Shown here piece after piece: positions 40,297 through 50,058 of a DNA stretch of 64,000 bases (within the stretch, counting starts at the first letter, position 1; every line of letters starts with the position of its first letter). The notes under the pieces are model-generated. The model was not told the origin of the DNA and searched no databases. It was given only the letters and a program-made list of their open reading frames with translations. This DNA comes from CAKZLS01 sp963786305. GTDB lineage: Bacteria; Pseudomonadota; Alphaproteobacteria; Rhodospirillales; Defluviicoccaceae. A program made the translations under genes and the position numbers. The stretch is from positions 564,215-628,214 of the forward strand of contig CAWAYL010000008.1 in NCBI GenBank assembly GCA_963786305.1, in the 5' to 3' direction.

Positions 40297-41451
40297 CTAT
40301 TTCACCACCAACTCCATGCGGCGCCCCGGTAAGCGGCGCGGCCCCCGTGTGCGTCACTTCCAGCGTCTGGCCCAGGGACATGGCCAGCCCGGCACTGGAG
40401 TCAAAGATAATGATATGGATGAAAAATACCATGCCCGGCGCCGCGCGTTCCGGGTTGCGGTGATAGAGCATGGGCCAATCCATCCAGTTCGGCGAGAACG
40501 TCGTTCCGAGGCTGTAGCCGCAGGCATTCATCCGGTGTTCGCCGTAGCCGGCGGCGTCGAGGGTGCGGGCGTGGGCGTCGAACACGTCGCCGAGCGGCCG
40601 TGCCGGACGCAGTGCCTCGGTAGCGGCGGCGAGCGCCTCCGATGCGGCATCATACATGGCGCGCTGCGCCGGCGGCGGCCGGCCGATGACCAAGGTGCGC
40701 ATCAGGCAGGCGTGGTAATGCCGGTACACACCCGCCCACTCCAGGGTCAGTTGGTCGTCGTCGTCGAGACAGCGCCGGCCGCTGTGATAGCGGCAGAGCA
40801 GCGCGTCCGGCCCGGAACCGATGATGAAATCGTTGCCGGGATAATCGCCGCCGCCGCTGAACACGGCGCCCTGCATGGCCGCCAGAATGTCGGCCTCGGA
40901 CGCGCCGGCGCCGCTGCCGGCCACGGCCGCGGCGTAGGCGTCGTCCGCCAGTTCCGCCGCCCTTCGCACATAGGCCATTTCGGCGGGGCTCTTGATCAGG
41001 CGCAGCCGGCTGACCAGCTCCGAGGCATCCTCGGTGACGCAGAAGCCCTCCAGCGCGTCCGCCAGGCGCCGTCCGTTGCGCGCGGTCAGGCCGTAGGATT
41101 CCCACTCGACGCCCAGCCTCCGGCCCGCTGCATCCGTGCCCCTCGAGGATATCGCGAAGCTGTCGCGCCGGCGCCGGCGTCGGGTCCGTCCACCCAGACG
41201 CGGATATCGTCGATCACCGAGGTATGGCGCGCCTGGCGGAGATCCGGCGCCCGGGTCAGCAGCGTCATGGCGCCGTCGGCGCTCAGGTAGAGACACTGGA
41301 AGAACACATAGCCGAAGGTGTCGTAGCCGGTGAGATAATACATGCTCTCCTGGCGAAACATCAGGAGACCGTCGAGACCGCGCGCGGCCATCGCCGCGCC
41401 GACCCGGGCGCGGCGTTCGGCAAGCTCTTCTTCCGAAAAGTGCAGCGCCAT
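40297..41451 (-). CDS. M24-family peptidase (Xaa-Pro aminopeptidase-like; two frameshifts)
   Basis: N-terminal creatinase-like domain (LHFSEEELAERRARVGAAMAARGLDGLLMFRQESMYYLTGYDT) and C-terminal pita-bread domain (IKSPAEMAYVRRAAELADDA; GGGDYPGNDFIIGSGPDALLCRYHSG; HRMNACGYSLG). Frame breaks near 41165 and near 40318; the second restores a short end MELVVK with TAG at 40297-40299. About 384 aa. The metal-site Asp pair of true aminopeptidases is not obvious (YHSGRRCLDDDDQLTLEWAG), so it may be a dipeptidase- or creatinase-like enzyme. Confidence 0.83.
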
Positions 41452-41497
41452 CCTCAGGTCCCGCATTTCGTCGTCAGGCGCCGGTATCGCATGGAGA

Positions 41498-42265
41498 CTA
41501 CCGTTCCAGCACGATGGCCGAAAGCATGCGGCCATAGTCGCCGCCACCGTTCAAGGTCACCCGCCGGTAGCTGAAAAAGCGGTCTTCGCCGGCGCAGGTA
41601 TCGTACGGCGATCCCTCGAAAGCGGCAATGGACAGGGCACCGAGGCGTGACGCGACGTAACCGGGCAGATCGAACCGCGCATGGCCGGCGCGCCGCGACG
41701 GCCGGAAAAACCGTTGGGCATCCGGCTCCCCTCGGGTCACCCGCGCCACGAGCTCCGGACCGACTTCGTAGGAGTCCTGGTTAATGCAGGGACCCACCGC
41801 CGCCAGTATGCGGTCCCGCCGGGCGCCGAGGCCCTCCATGGCCGCGACCGTGGCCTCGATGACGCCGGACCACGCGCCCCGCCAGCCGGCGTGGGCGGCG
41901 CCGATGACCCCGGCCCGGACATCCGCCAGCAGCACCGGCGCGCAATCGGCGGTCAGGATACCCAGCGCCACGCCCGGCGACCGCGTCGCCAGTCCGTCCA
42001 CCTCCGGCCGCGCGGCGGCGGCCCACGGCCGCTCCACCACCGCCACCCGGGCCGAGTGCACCTGGTAGCCGGTGGCCAGATCCGCTTCCCGGTGTCCCAG
42101 CCGGGCCATCGCCCGGGCCCGGTTGATGCGGACGCGTTCGGGATCGTCGGCCGATCCCTGGCCGCAATTGAGCGAAGCGTACGGTCCCTCGCTCACCCCG
42201 CCGCGGCGGGTGAAAAACCCATGACGGATACCCGGTGCGTCGTCGAGGACGGTCGCGGTGATCAT
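41498..42265 (-). CDS. pgeF: Purine nucleoside phosphorylase/polyphenol oxidase, YfiH/laccase-domain
   Basis: 255 aa, intact. Zinc ligands of the YfiH/DUF152 family are visible: His in TGYQVHSARV, Cys in GILTADCAPVLLAD and His in IGAAHAGWRGAWSG. N-terminal RHGFFTRRGGVSEGPYASLN is a family signature. Known members act on adenosine/inosine or edit murein precursors. It lies 46 bp before the peptidase gene on the same strand. Confidence 0.93.
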   Translation of the reverse strand: MITATVLDDAPGIRHGFFTRRGGVSEGPYASLNCGQGSADDPERVRINRARAMARLGHREADLATGYQVHSARVAVVERPWAAAARPEVDGLATRSPGVALGILTADCAPVLLADVRAGVIGAAHAGWRGAWSGVIEATVAAMEGLGARRDRILAAVGPCINQDSYEVGPELVARVTRGEPDAQRFFRPSRRAGHARFDLPGYVASRLGALSIAAFEGSPYDTCAGEDRFFSYRRVTLNGGGDYGRMLSAIVLER

Positions 42266-42494
42266 GGTTCCTCACGTCAGCGAAAGGGAACGGCGTCATG
42301 CCGCGCGGCCAATCAATAAAGGACCCGGCCGCCCGATTGAAACATTTTGTCGAATCGGCGTCGATTTATGAAACCTTGAAATTACCGGCTGCTTTGTCCT
42401 GGCATATTGCAGTGCAACATGCTTTGCTTGCCGGGATTGGTTCAGGGCACCCAATTGACGCCCACCGTGAAATCGGTTGGCGGGAGGAATGAGA

Positions 42495-42907
42495 ATGGCG
42501 CTACTGCATTGGCGGGACAACCTGAGCGTCGGCGTCGACGACGTCGATGCCGACCACAAGCACCTCATCGATCTGCTCAACGAGTTGCATTATCTGGTGT
42601 TCGCCGGGGGCGACCGTACGTCGGTGGGAAAGGTGCTGGAAAAGCTTGTGCGCTACACGGAATATCACTTCGACCGCGAAGAAAAGCTGATGCGGGTCGC
42701 GCGGCTACCCCGGATTGGAGGAGCACCGGACCCGTCACCAGGATTTGGCGCGGCGGCTATTCGAGTACCGAAAGTCTTTCGAGGACCGCCCCGAGTCCTT
42801 CGATTCGCAGGCATTCTATGATTTCCTGTCGGAATGGCTCGTGGTGCACGTGCTGGACGAAGGATATGAAATACAAACCCTACGTCAGCGGCGACAAGCC
42901 GTCCTGA
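42495..42907 (+). CDS. Bacteriohemerythrin 1 (two frameshifts)
   Basis: Di-iron O2-binding four-helix protein. LLHWRDNLSVGVDDVDADHKHLIDLLNEL (first His ligand), YTEYHFDREEKLM (HFxxEE ligands), EEHRTRHQDLARRL and WLVVHVLDEDMKYKPYV (last His and Asp) are in order after correcting breaks near 42705 and at the GG of 42862-42863. About 137 aa. GGGAGG lies 7 nt before ATG 42495. Confidence 0.88.
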
Positions 42908-42926
42908 TGGCAAGGGCCCGATGACA

Positions 42927-43445
42927 CTACCAGTCCGGCTCGGACTTGGGCGGCCGAAGCGGCGGCGCGGGATCCATGTCGGACAGGCCGGGACCGAACA
43001 TTTCGGCGATTTCGTTGGCTCGCGGATCCGCCTCGGCGAACCGCTTGAGCGCGACATCCTTGCATAGGACGTGGTTGCGGAACCACGCTTTGAGCAACAC
43101 CAAAAGCTCACCCAGGATGGCGGGATCGGGGTCCTCTTCGTATCGATCGCGTGCCGCGTAAACGCTATGGATGAAGCCGACGTGATCGTCGCGCTGCTCC
43201 CGCAAACCCGGAAACTTGCAGGCTTCCATGACCCGTTCCTCGCGCGCCAGATGGATCTCCAGGTAGGCGATCAAACTGTCGAAAATCTCGACGACGCCGT
43301 GATCGCCATCGTCCCCGCCGCCGCCGCCATCGCCGCCATTCAGCGACTCATGCAATCGGTTGATCAGGCCGACCAGCGCCTGGTGATCCGAGTCGATCAG
43401 CGGAACCCCAACGCTCATGCTGCTCGACCATTCATAAAATGGCAC
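42927..43445 (-). CDS. Bacteriohemerythrin 2, with Gly-rich loop
   Basis: 172 aa, intact. Start FYEWSSSMSVGVPLIDSDHQALVGLINRLHESL, then a Gly/Asp-rich insert (NGGDGGGGGDDGDHG, ~36-50), YLEIHLAREERVMEA, LREQRDDHVGFIHSVY and WFRNHVLCKDVALKRF. All seven ligand positions look present. It is convergent with hemerythrin 1 (gap 19 bp). Confidence 0.92.
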   Translation of the reverse strand: MPFYEWSSSMSVGVPLIDSDHQALVGLINRLHESLNGGDGGGGGDDGDHGVVEIFDSLIAYLEIHLAREERVMEACKFPGLREQRDDHVGFIHSVYAARDRYEEDPDPAILGELLVLLKAWFRNHVLCKDVALKRFAEADPRANEIAEMFGPGLSDMDPAPPLRPPKSEPDW

Positions 43446-43546
43446 GCTTTTCTTCCTTTTCGCCTCCCCGCCGCCGTCGCCCGTTTCGCGGGATTTTCCC
43501 GGCTCGGGCCGTTATTCAAGCGACGCTCCTGGTTGTTTTCCCATCC

Positions 43547-43963
43547 TCACGATTTGATGACACCGGCTTCGGTCAGAAAACTCCTTGAACGTCAGGTCAC
43601 CGAGCACGATGTCGTCCATCAGAAATTCGCACATGGACTCGAAGCAGCGCTTGATCTTTGCCGAGCCGCGCGCTTCTTCGCACAGCACCTGTACGCTCTT
43701 GGCCTTCCAGATCAATTCCTGATGATACACGATATGCTGATTGAGGCCCGGGTACCTGGCGTGCCGAAGGATTTTTTCTTCCGCCAGAAAATGTTCCTCG
43801 GCCTCCTCGACGAATTCGTCCAACAACGACGAGCACAACTTGAAGTCTTTCTTGTGCAAGCGCGTTCTTCACTCGAAGCATGATGGCGATGATCTTGCGG
43901 TGATCGTTGTCGATCTCCGCCAAGCCCGATTTCATACTTGGTGAACTCAGCGATTTCGTTCAT
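43547..43963 (-). CDS. Bacteriohemerythrin 3 (three frameshifts)
   Basis: Joining three frames gives ~139 aa: MNEIAEFTKYEIGLAEIDNDHRKIIAIMLRVKNAL, then HKKDFKLCSSLLDEFVEEAEEHFLAEEKILRHARYP, LNQHIVYHQELIWKAK and CEFLMDDIVLGDLTFKEFLTEAG. Breaks near 43919 (extra G), 43863 and 43569 (extra T). The last ligand segment (MDDIVLGD) is less typical than MxHIxxxD, so the di-iron site may differ. Confidence 0.8.
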
Positions 43964-44097
43964 TGACCGTCAATCTCGCCTCGCGACTCCCGTCATTTAT
44001 CAACGTGGTGTCGCTCACATCTTCATTAAACCATCTGCGGTTGCGTTTGGGCAAGATTATTGCTCGAGCCCGCGCGCCGCCACGCGCCCGCCGCGCC

Positions 44098-45065
44098 TCA
44101 CCGCATCCAGGGCAGCGCGTCCAGATCGACGTTGCCGCCGGTGAGAATGACACCGACCCGGCGGTCCCGGAACACGCCGGGATGGGCCAGGATGACGGCG
44201 AGGGGCACGGCGCAGGACGGCTCCACCACGATCTTCATGCGCTCCCAGATCAGCCGCATGGCGGCGACGATCTGGTCCTCGGTCGACCGTGAGAATGTCG
44301 GTGACGCGCGCGGAGATGATCTCGAAGGTCAGCGAACCGAGCGACGCGCGCAGCCCGTCGGCGATGGTGTCCGGATTGCCGGTCATGATCAGCCGTCCGG
44401 CGCGAAGCGAGCGCCGGGCGTCGTCGGCGTTCGGCCGGCTCGGCGGCGTAGACCGCCGTTCCGCTCGGACGCGCCGGCGCAGGCGATGGCGGTGCCGCTG
44501 ATCAGGCCGCCGCCGCCCACCGGCGCGATGACGGCGTCGAGATCCGCCGCGTCCTCCAGCAACTCGATGGCGGCGGTTCCCTGGCCGGCGATCACGCGCG
44601 CATCGTTGTAGGGATGGACCACGGTCATGCCCGAGCGCTCCACCACGCGGCGCAGCGTTTCGTCGCGCGCCTCCATGCCCGGATCGCACAAAACGATGTC
44701 GCCGCCGTAGCCCTCCACCGCCCGCTGCTTGGCGCGGGGCGCGTTGCGGGGCATCACCACGACGCCTTGATGCCGCGCCATCCGGCGGCCAGCGCCAGCG
44801 CGGCGCCGTGATTGCCGGACGAATGGGTGGCGACACCGGCCCGCGCCGCGTCGTCGGACAGCGAGAAAACGGCGTTGGTCGCCCCCCGGATCTTGAACGC
44901 CCCGGCTTTTTGCAGGTTCTCGCACTTGAACCACAGCCGCGCGCCGCTCATGCGATCCAGCGTGGCGCATGTCAGGACCGGCGTACGGTGGATGCGCGCG
45001 CGGATGCGATCATGGGCCGCGCGAATGTCTTCGAAGGCGGGAACCGGCGAGCCGTCCATGGTCAC
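44098..45065 (-). CDS. Threonine dehydratase / serine racemase-like PLP enzyme (about three frameshifts)
   Basis: Fold-type II PLP enzyme, about 322 aa. RTPVLTCATLDRMSGARLWFKCENLQKAGAFKIRGA holds the PLP lysine; THSSGNHGAALALAA follows; then VVMPRNAPRAKQRAVEGYGG, PYNDARVIAGQGT, APVGGGGLISGTAIA and a C-terminus with VEPSCAVPLAVILAH and GVILTGGNVDLDALPWM. Breaks near 44757, 44440 and 44290 split it. Family members deaminate Thr/Ser or racemise Ser; single-domain length suggests the catabolic or racemase type. Confidence 0.88.
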
Positions 45066-45267
45066 CGACTATCGCGGACCGGGCGCGCCGGTTCAAGCAG
45101 AACGGCCTCTTCGGGGGGGCGGAGCGATCGATACCCGAGGCGGGCGTTGTCGCGCGCTATGATACAGAAGGAAATCGAACCGGCATCCTTCCGCTTCGCC
45201 TCCTTTCCGTGGACGCCCCCGACCATCATGCCTATATGCGGTGTCCACAGATTGCCGGAGGTCCGCA

Positions 45268-45680
45268 ATGGCGCAAACCGTCAATCTCCTGATTGGAACG
45301 AAAAAAGGCGTCTTCCTGCTGGACAGCGACGGCGCGACTACCTGCCCGACGACATGCGGTTCCCGGATTATGGCCAGTGCGTGCACTCCCTGGTGATGGC
45401 GCCAGGCCAGCCCGGCCGGCTCTATCTGCAAAACCATTGCGGCATGTATCGCAGCGACGACGGCGGCCAAAACTGGCACAGCATCGAGGCCGGCCTGCCG
45501 TCCACGTTCGGTTTTCCCGCCGCCGCCCGTCCGCGCGACCCCGAGGCCCTCTATCTCGTCCCGCTGAACGGCGACTTCGTCGGCCGTTTCATGCCCGATG
45601 CCAAGGCCGCCGTCTGGCGGACGCGCGACGGCGGCGCGATCTGGCAAGACCTGCGCGCCGGCCTGCCCCAGACCCATTGA
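45268..45680 (+). pseudogene. Remnant of a BNR-repeat (sialidase-like) glycosyl hydrolase family protein
   Basis: Starts like the family (ATG 45268, AQTVNLLIGTKKGVFLLDSDG), then jumps in a different frame to an internal part: YGQCVHSLVMAPGQPGRLYLQNHCGMYRSDDGGQNWHSIE (a BNR Asp-box SDDGGQNW), PSTFGFPAAARPRDPEALYLVPL, and a second box TRDGGAIWQDL before a stop. About 200 residues that should lie between, and the C-terminus, are missing. Deletion plus frameshift makes it a pseudogene. Confidence 0.75.
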
Positions 45681-46083
45681 AACGGGTAAAAGCTAACGCG
45701 GGCCATGGAAAAAGCGACAAAGCGGTCGCTGTCAGGCCGTCCGCAAGTCCGGTTTCGAGCCCCTCTCAACCAGAACAGGGAAATGCGCGAAGGCACGCGA
45801 TTAGCCACAACCGGACATGAGAGGTTGACTGAGAAGTCGGGCGAGACCAAAAGTCAGACGTCACCGGTGCGTTGTCCAAGCGCATTACCGAGTGTACCTT
45901 AGGCGGAGACAGGATGGGCTGGGGTGGAATGAATATCGGCGAAGGCATGCGCGTTCTTTTGGCCCCATTCAACTCTGATCGCGTTGCCGGTGGCAATGCG
46001 CTGTATCGCTCGGCAGCCAAATACCCAGCGACTTCGATCGCGGCTCGACCATCGCCCGGCATGAACAGCGGCGGAGATCGAAT
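45681..46083. other. Intergenic stretch before the Anbu gene
   Basis: I see no convincing gene. Short open frames exist but lack recognisable sequence. Upstream signals for the Anbu gene should lie at the right end. Confidence 0.4.
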
Positions 46084-46812
46084 TTGACCTACTGCGTGGG
46101 CGTGATGCTCGATGAAGGGATGATTTTCGCGTCCGACTCGCGCACGCATGCCGACGTCGACGATTTTGCCAAATTTTGCAAAATGACCGTGTTCGAGCGC
46201 CCGGGGGACAGAGTGATGATTCTGCTGAGTTCCGGCAATCTGGCCGGGACCCAAGCGGTGATCAGCCTGCTGAAGCAGCGGGGTAACGGCACAAATGACG
46301 ATCTCAATCTCTGGAACGCGCGCACGATGTTCGATGCCGCCAATTTGGTGGCCGATGCGGTGCGCGACATCGAGCGCCGGGACGGCCGTTATCTCGCGGA
46401 AAGTGCCATCAAGTTCAATGCGTCGTTCATCCTCGGGGGACAGGTTAGGGGCGAGGCCATGCGGCTGTTTCGGATCTACGCGGAGGGGAACTTTATCGAA
46501 GCGGGGCTCGATACGCCCTTCTTGCAAACCGGAGAAACAAAGTACGGCAAACCGATCATCGATCGTGTGGTCACCCCTTCCACGTCGCTCGCCGATGCGG
46601 CGAAGTGTGTGCTGGTTTCGTTCGACTCGACGATGCGCAGCAACCTCTCGGTCGGCATGCCGATCGATCTGATCTGTTACCGACGCGACAGCCTCGAAAT
46701 TCAGATGCGCCGGCGTTTCGATGAGGGAGATCCCTATTTTGCCGCGTTAAGTGTTCAGTGGAGCGAAGGCGTGCGACAGGTCTTCAGCCAGTTGCCGGCA
46801 TTGAGTTGGTAA
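46084..46812 (+). CDS. Anbu-type bacterial proteasome homologue
   Basis: 242-aa Ntn-hydrolase of the Anbu (BPH) family, an ancestral HslV/proteasome relative. Start is TTG 46084, preceded by GGCGGAG. MTYCVGVMLDEGMIFASDSRTHADVD gives the Thr that becomes the N-terminal nucleophile, the Asp of SDSR, and the Lys in FAKFCKM. RPGDRVMILLSSGNLAGTQ and FNASFILGGQVRGE are family sequence. It is followed 50 bp later by a transglutaminase-like protease, the neighbour known from Anbu operons. No ATP-grasp or alpha-E gene, the other usual partners, is in view. Confidence 0.92.
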   Translation: MTYCVGVMLDEGMIFASDSRTHADVDDFAKFCKMTVFERPGDRVMILLSSGNLAGTQAVISLLKQRGNGTNDDLNLWNARTMFDAANLVADAVRDIERRDGRYLAESAIKFNASFILGGQVRGEAMRLFRIYAEGNFIEAGLDTPFLQTGETKYGKPIIDRVVTPSTSLADAAKCVLVSFDSTMRSNLSVGMPIDLICYRRDSLEIQMRRRFDEGDPYFAALSVQWSEGVRQVFSQLPALSW

Positions 46813-46862
46813 GCTAACGGGCGATCCATCGCGCTCGTCTAACGGAGGTCATGAGGCGAGGT

Positions 46863-47678
46863 ATGCAGATCCGTCTCGGCTATGAACTGATTTACGACTG
46901 CCCGCAGCCAACGCCGATGCTGGTGACCTTGAGCATCCATTTCAGCCGGGTCTCCGATCTCGTCGTTCCCGATCATCTGATCACCACCCCATCGATCCCG
47001 ATCTCCGCCTACCGCGACGGTTTCGGCAACTGGTGCTCGCGCATCGTCGCCCCAAAAGGCGAGATCCGACTGTCGGCCGACGCGATCATTAATGATAGCG
47101 GCGAGCCGGATCTGGTGGTTCCCTCGGCACAGCAGCATCCGGTGGAGAGTCTGCCGGAAGAAACCCTGGTGTTCCTGTTGGGAAGCCGCTACTGCGAGAC
47201 CGACCGGTTGACGGAAGTGGCATGGGATCTGTTTGGCCAAGCGCCGACCGGATGGGGACGCGTCCAAGCGATCTGCGATTTTGTCCACAACCACATCACT
47301 TTCGGCTACGAGCATGCCCGCCCGACCATGGGCGCCTGGGAAGTTTTCAACGAGAGACACGGCGTCTGTCGCGATTTTACCCACCTCGCCATCGCTTTCT
47401 GCCGCTGCCTGAACATCCCGGCACGCTACTGCACGGGCTACTTGGGTGACATCGGCGTGCCGCTACAGGACCCGATGGATTTCTCCGCCTGGTTCGAGGT
47501 CTATATTGGTGGGGCCTGGTACACCTTCGACGCTCGCAACAACATCCCGCGCATCGGCCGCGTATTGATCGCACGCGGTCGCGATGCGACCGACGTCCCG
47601 ATCAGCAATACGTTCGGCCCGAATACGCTGAAAAACTTCAGGGTTTGGACGGACGAGATCAGCAGTGACGGACGGTGA
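46863..47678 (+). CDS. Transglutaminase-like cysteine protease of the Anbu operon
   Basis: 271 aa starting MQIRLGYELIYDCPQPTPM (ATG 46863; ATG 46851 is an alternative). The catalytic Cys lies in ERHGVCRDFTHLAIAFCR and the Asp in YTFDARNNIPRIG. The strand that carries His in many transglutaminase cores reads MDFSAWFEVYIGGAW here, i.e. Ser at that place; I do not know whether this subfamily always has Ser. In related clusters this protein is linked to peptide-ligating ATP-grasp enzymes and Anbu. Confidence 0.88.
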   Translation: MQIRLGYELIYDCPQPTPMLVTLSIHFSRVSDLVVPDHLITTPSIPISAYRDGFGNWCSRIVAPKGEIRLSADAIINDSGEPDLVVPSAQQHPVESLPEETLVFLLGSRYCETDRLTEVAWDLFGQAPTGWGRVQAICDFVHNHITFGYEHARPTMGAWEVFNERHGVCRDFTHLAIAFCRCLNIPARYCTGYLGDIGVPLQDPMDFSAWFEVYIGGAWYTFDARNNIPRIGRVLIARGRDATDVPISNTFGPNTLKNFRVWTDEISSDGR

Positions 47679-47707
47679 TGAGCCGCGGCACTGGCGTGAT
47701 CCGCGCA

Positions 47708-48481
47708 TTACCGTAACATCTTGAAGAGACGAAGCGCCGCCGGCTCGACGTGGCGAAACGCTGCCGCCAGTCGCACCGCCCACGCGGCCGCGTCCGCCGG
47801 CGTCGCGATCCCATCCTGCCGGAGTTCGACAAGGACATGCGGCAGTCCGCGGTCTTCGCCGTGGACGGGAATCGTGTAGTCGGTGGTATCGTCCACCGAA
47901 TAGGGTTGGTTGTCACCGACGACGAGACTTGCGTCGCGGTTCATCGCATCGACGAGGAGCGCGGCAAAACGGCGGTCGCGCCCGTGCGCAAAGCCTATGG
48001 ACCAAGGCCGCTGCTGGCCGGCCAGAGCCGCGGTGAAGCTGTGAATGCTCAGCAGCAGGCTCGGTCTGTCGCCACGCCGATCGAGCACCGCGCGGATCGC
48101 CTCATGGTAGGGATTGAACACGGCCTCGATGCGCAGCGCCCGGTCTGCGGGTGTCAGCGTCCGGTTGCCCGGCACCGGCACCCCATCCGTTTGCGCCGGG
48201 ATCGACTCCGGACTGTCGAGCGGCCGGTTACAGTCGATGACCAGGCGCGAATAACCGCTCAACACCAAGGGCGCGTCCAACAGATCTGACAACCGGCGCG
48301 CGACATCGGCAGCCCCCGGATCCCAGGCGATGTGATCAGCGAGATGGACCGCGCCAAGGCCGAGCATTCCCAGCCGGCGCGGCAGCCGATTGGATGCATG
48401 GTCACAGACCAGCACTGCGTTTCCCGCGCCGCCAGCGTTGACGATTTCAAAGGCGGCCGGCTCATCGGTGGCCAGGAACAT
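47708..48481 (-). CDS. N-formylglutamate amidohydrolase family protein
   Basis: About 257 aa. It has NAVLVCDHASNRLPRRLGMLGL (opening motif with metal/active-site residues), HIAWDPGAADVARRL, YSRLVIDCNRPLDSPESIP, LLLSIHSFTAAL and HVLVELRQDGI, the order for this zinc hydrolase family. Start set at ATG 48481 (MFLATDEP); ATG 48541 is possible. The gene is convergent with the transglutaminase-like gene (29 bp apart). Substrate could be a formyl-Glu-like or other small amide. Confidence 0.88.
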   Translation of the reverse strand: MFLATDEPAAFEIVNAGGAGNAVLVCDHASNRLPRRLGMLGLGAVHLADHIAWDPGAADVARRLSDLLDAPLVLSGYSRLVIDCNRPLDSPESIPAQTDGVPVPGNRTLTPADRALRIEAVFNPYHEAIRAVLDRRGDRPSLLLSIHSFTAALAGQQRPWSIGFAHGRDRRFAALLVDAMNRDASLVVGDNQPYSVDDTTDYTIPVHGEDRGLPHVLVELRQDGIATPADAAAWAVRLAAAFRHVEPAALRLFKMLR

Positions 48482-48541
48482 CCGATTTGGCTCAGCACGA
48501 ACCCATTTCGTCGCAGAAACGGGTTCGTCGCCGGCGGTCAT

Positions 48542-49199
48542 CGCGTTTGTCGCTTGTGCGCTTGAGGAGTTGTAGTACCCATCCGCATGTTCACCGCGGG
48601 TCGCATGGCAAGACGTCGCTGCTTAGCGCAACGCCAGCCCGCCTCAGCGGAACCGCGCTCTTTTCGCAGTTCAAGCCGGTGTGCGATCTCTCCGGTCCGA
48701 TAGCGACCGCAGCTTTCAGTCAAGGTCGGCGACAACTACGGCGGTTAACAACGGTTGTCTACCGCCATTTGCCGTTGATGGATACCACCGTGCAGGAGAT
48801 TGCTTGAACCGATGTGTATTACCCGATTTTTACCCGTATCCACGAGATCTCCGCGAGGACTTCCATCGCCGCCGCCACGACCCCCTGCGGCGGTTCGATC
48901 CGCACCAACATTCGGTCCCTGCCGCATCGCCCAATCGCGGATCGAGCGCTGTAGATCGACGACACGCCAACATTCTGGACGCCCGGTTGGGCGCTTGGGG
49001 TCATCAGTGACGGTTCGCGTCACCCTGAGTGATGGTCCGCAGCTGAGGGTATTGCCGTCACGGTTGGCACCGGGCTGGCATGCCCGGCCATAGCCAGTAG
49101 CAGTCATGTCGCGATTGGCTTTCGACGGGTCACAATATAGCGGAGCTTGCGCTAACTCCCGCGAGGTGCTCGCATCAAGGTTGGGCACTTTGTTGGGCT
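48542..49199. other. Gene-free stretch
   Basis: No recognisable gene on either strand. A 147-codon open frame on the minus strand (48745-49188) looks like chance sequence. GC content falls sharply at the right end, where the AT-rich islet starts. Confidence 0.45.
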
Positions 49200-50058
49200 T
49201 TAAAAAGGTATGTCATCGACTTCTACATCTAAAGATAATTCATAATCAAAATTACCTTCCGAAGTAACAAGGCGTAACACGCTTCGACCTGTTACACGAT
49301 ATGAATCTTTCAATTCATCCCCATCTAAAGCATACGCCAATATTCTTTTCAATTCGAAGACTAGTTGAGCCCATGAATTTTTATGTAATTTTCTCAATGG
49401 TGGTTTCAAAAAATGTCGTGCTTTGAAATCCGATATATCAGAATCAGTAGAAGGACATTTTTTATTATCTTGATATAATATCCAATCTTGCCCTGTATAG
49501 AAATAAATGGCCTCAATATCAGCAGATGGTGATTTGGATTCATTTAATAGATCCACCCTGATTTCAATATTTCCTCTTGCAAAATACTTAGTTTTTTGCA
49601 ATGTTCCTAACGCATCTTTTAGGTTTACTTTTATTTTACTCGATCTCACGTTCTGAATTTCATTATTTGCCCATACAAGTTCTGCTTCAAGACTTTCTTT
49701 TAAACCAGTTATTGATTTTCCATACACAATATGTCGATGGTGTTTCAGATCGAACGGTATGTCTTCTGCATTTTTTGTCATGAGAATACAAAGCTTGCCT
49801 TTTGCATGGGCGTAGCCAACCTCATAAAATACGTTTGGGTTTTGCCCGGACATATCAGCAATTATTATGTCGGCTATGTCAATTTGACGGTAGATCCTGT
49901 CTAATATTCCTTCTTGAAATATTTGCTCATCTACCCGCTCAGCTGAAATGCCTAGTTGCTCAGCAGTCTCTTTCGATTCCTAATTTATAGATATCCTGAA
50001 ATGCATCATCGAAAGGCATAAGTACAAATGCAAAAGTTTGGTTATCTGGGGATTTCAC
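49200..50058 (-). CDS. Nucleoside 2-deoxyribosyltransferase/TIR-like protein in AT-rich islet (one frameshift)
   Basis: About 286 aa when one extra base near 49980 is removed. The N-terminal ~125 residues read FAFVLMPFDDAFQDIYK, then GIKETAEQLGIS, then FQEGILDRIYRQIDIADIII, then ADMSGQNPNVFYEVGYAHAKGK, then DIPFDLKHHRHIVY. The NPNVFYEVGYAHA segment resembles the catalytic Glu motif of deoxyribosyltransferases and of TIR/SLOG-like sensors. The C-terminal ~160 residues are not recognised (KLHKNSWAQLVFELKRILAYALDGDEL). Start GTG 50058. AT content is far above the flanks, so transfer is likely. A role in nucleotide or NAD cleavage in defence is inference. Confidence 0.7.

Noticed and set aside
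45705..46087. Short open frames before the Anbu gene
   Set aside because: Translations lack any similarity I can name and end inside the Anbu start; treated as intergenic.
48745..49188. 147-codon minus-strand open frame
   Set aside because: No recognisable sequence, no ribosome site, lies in a gap of noncoding character.
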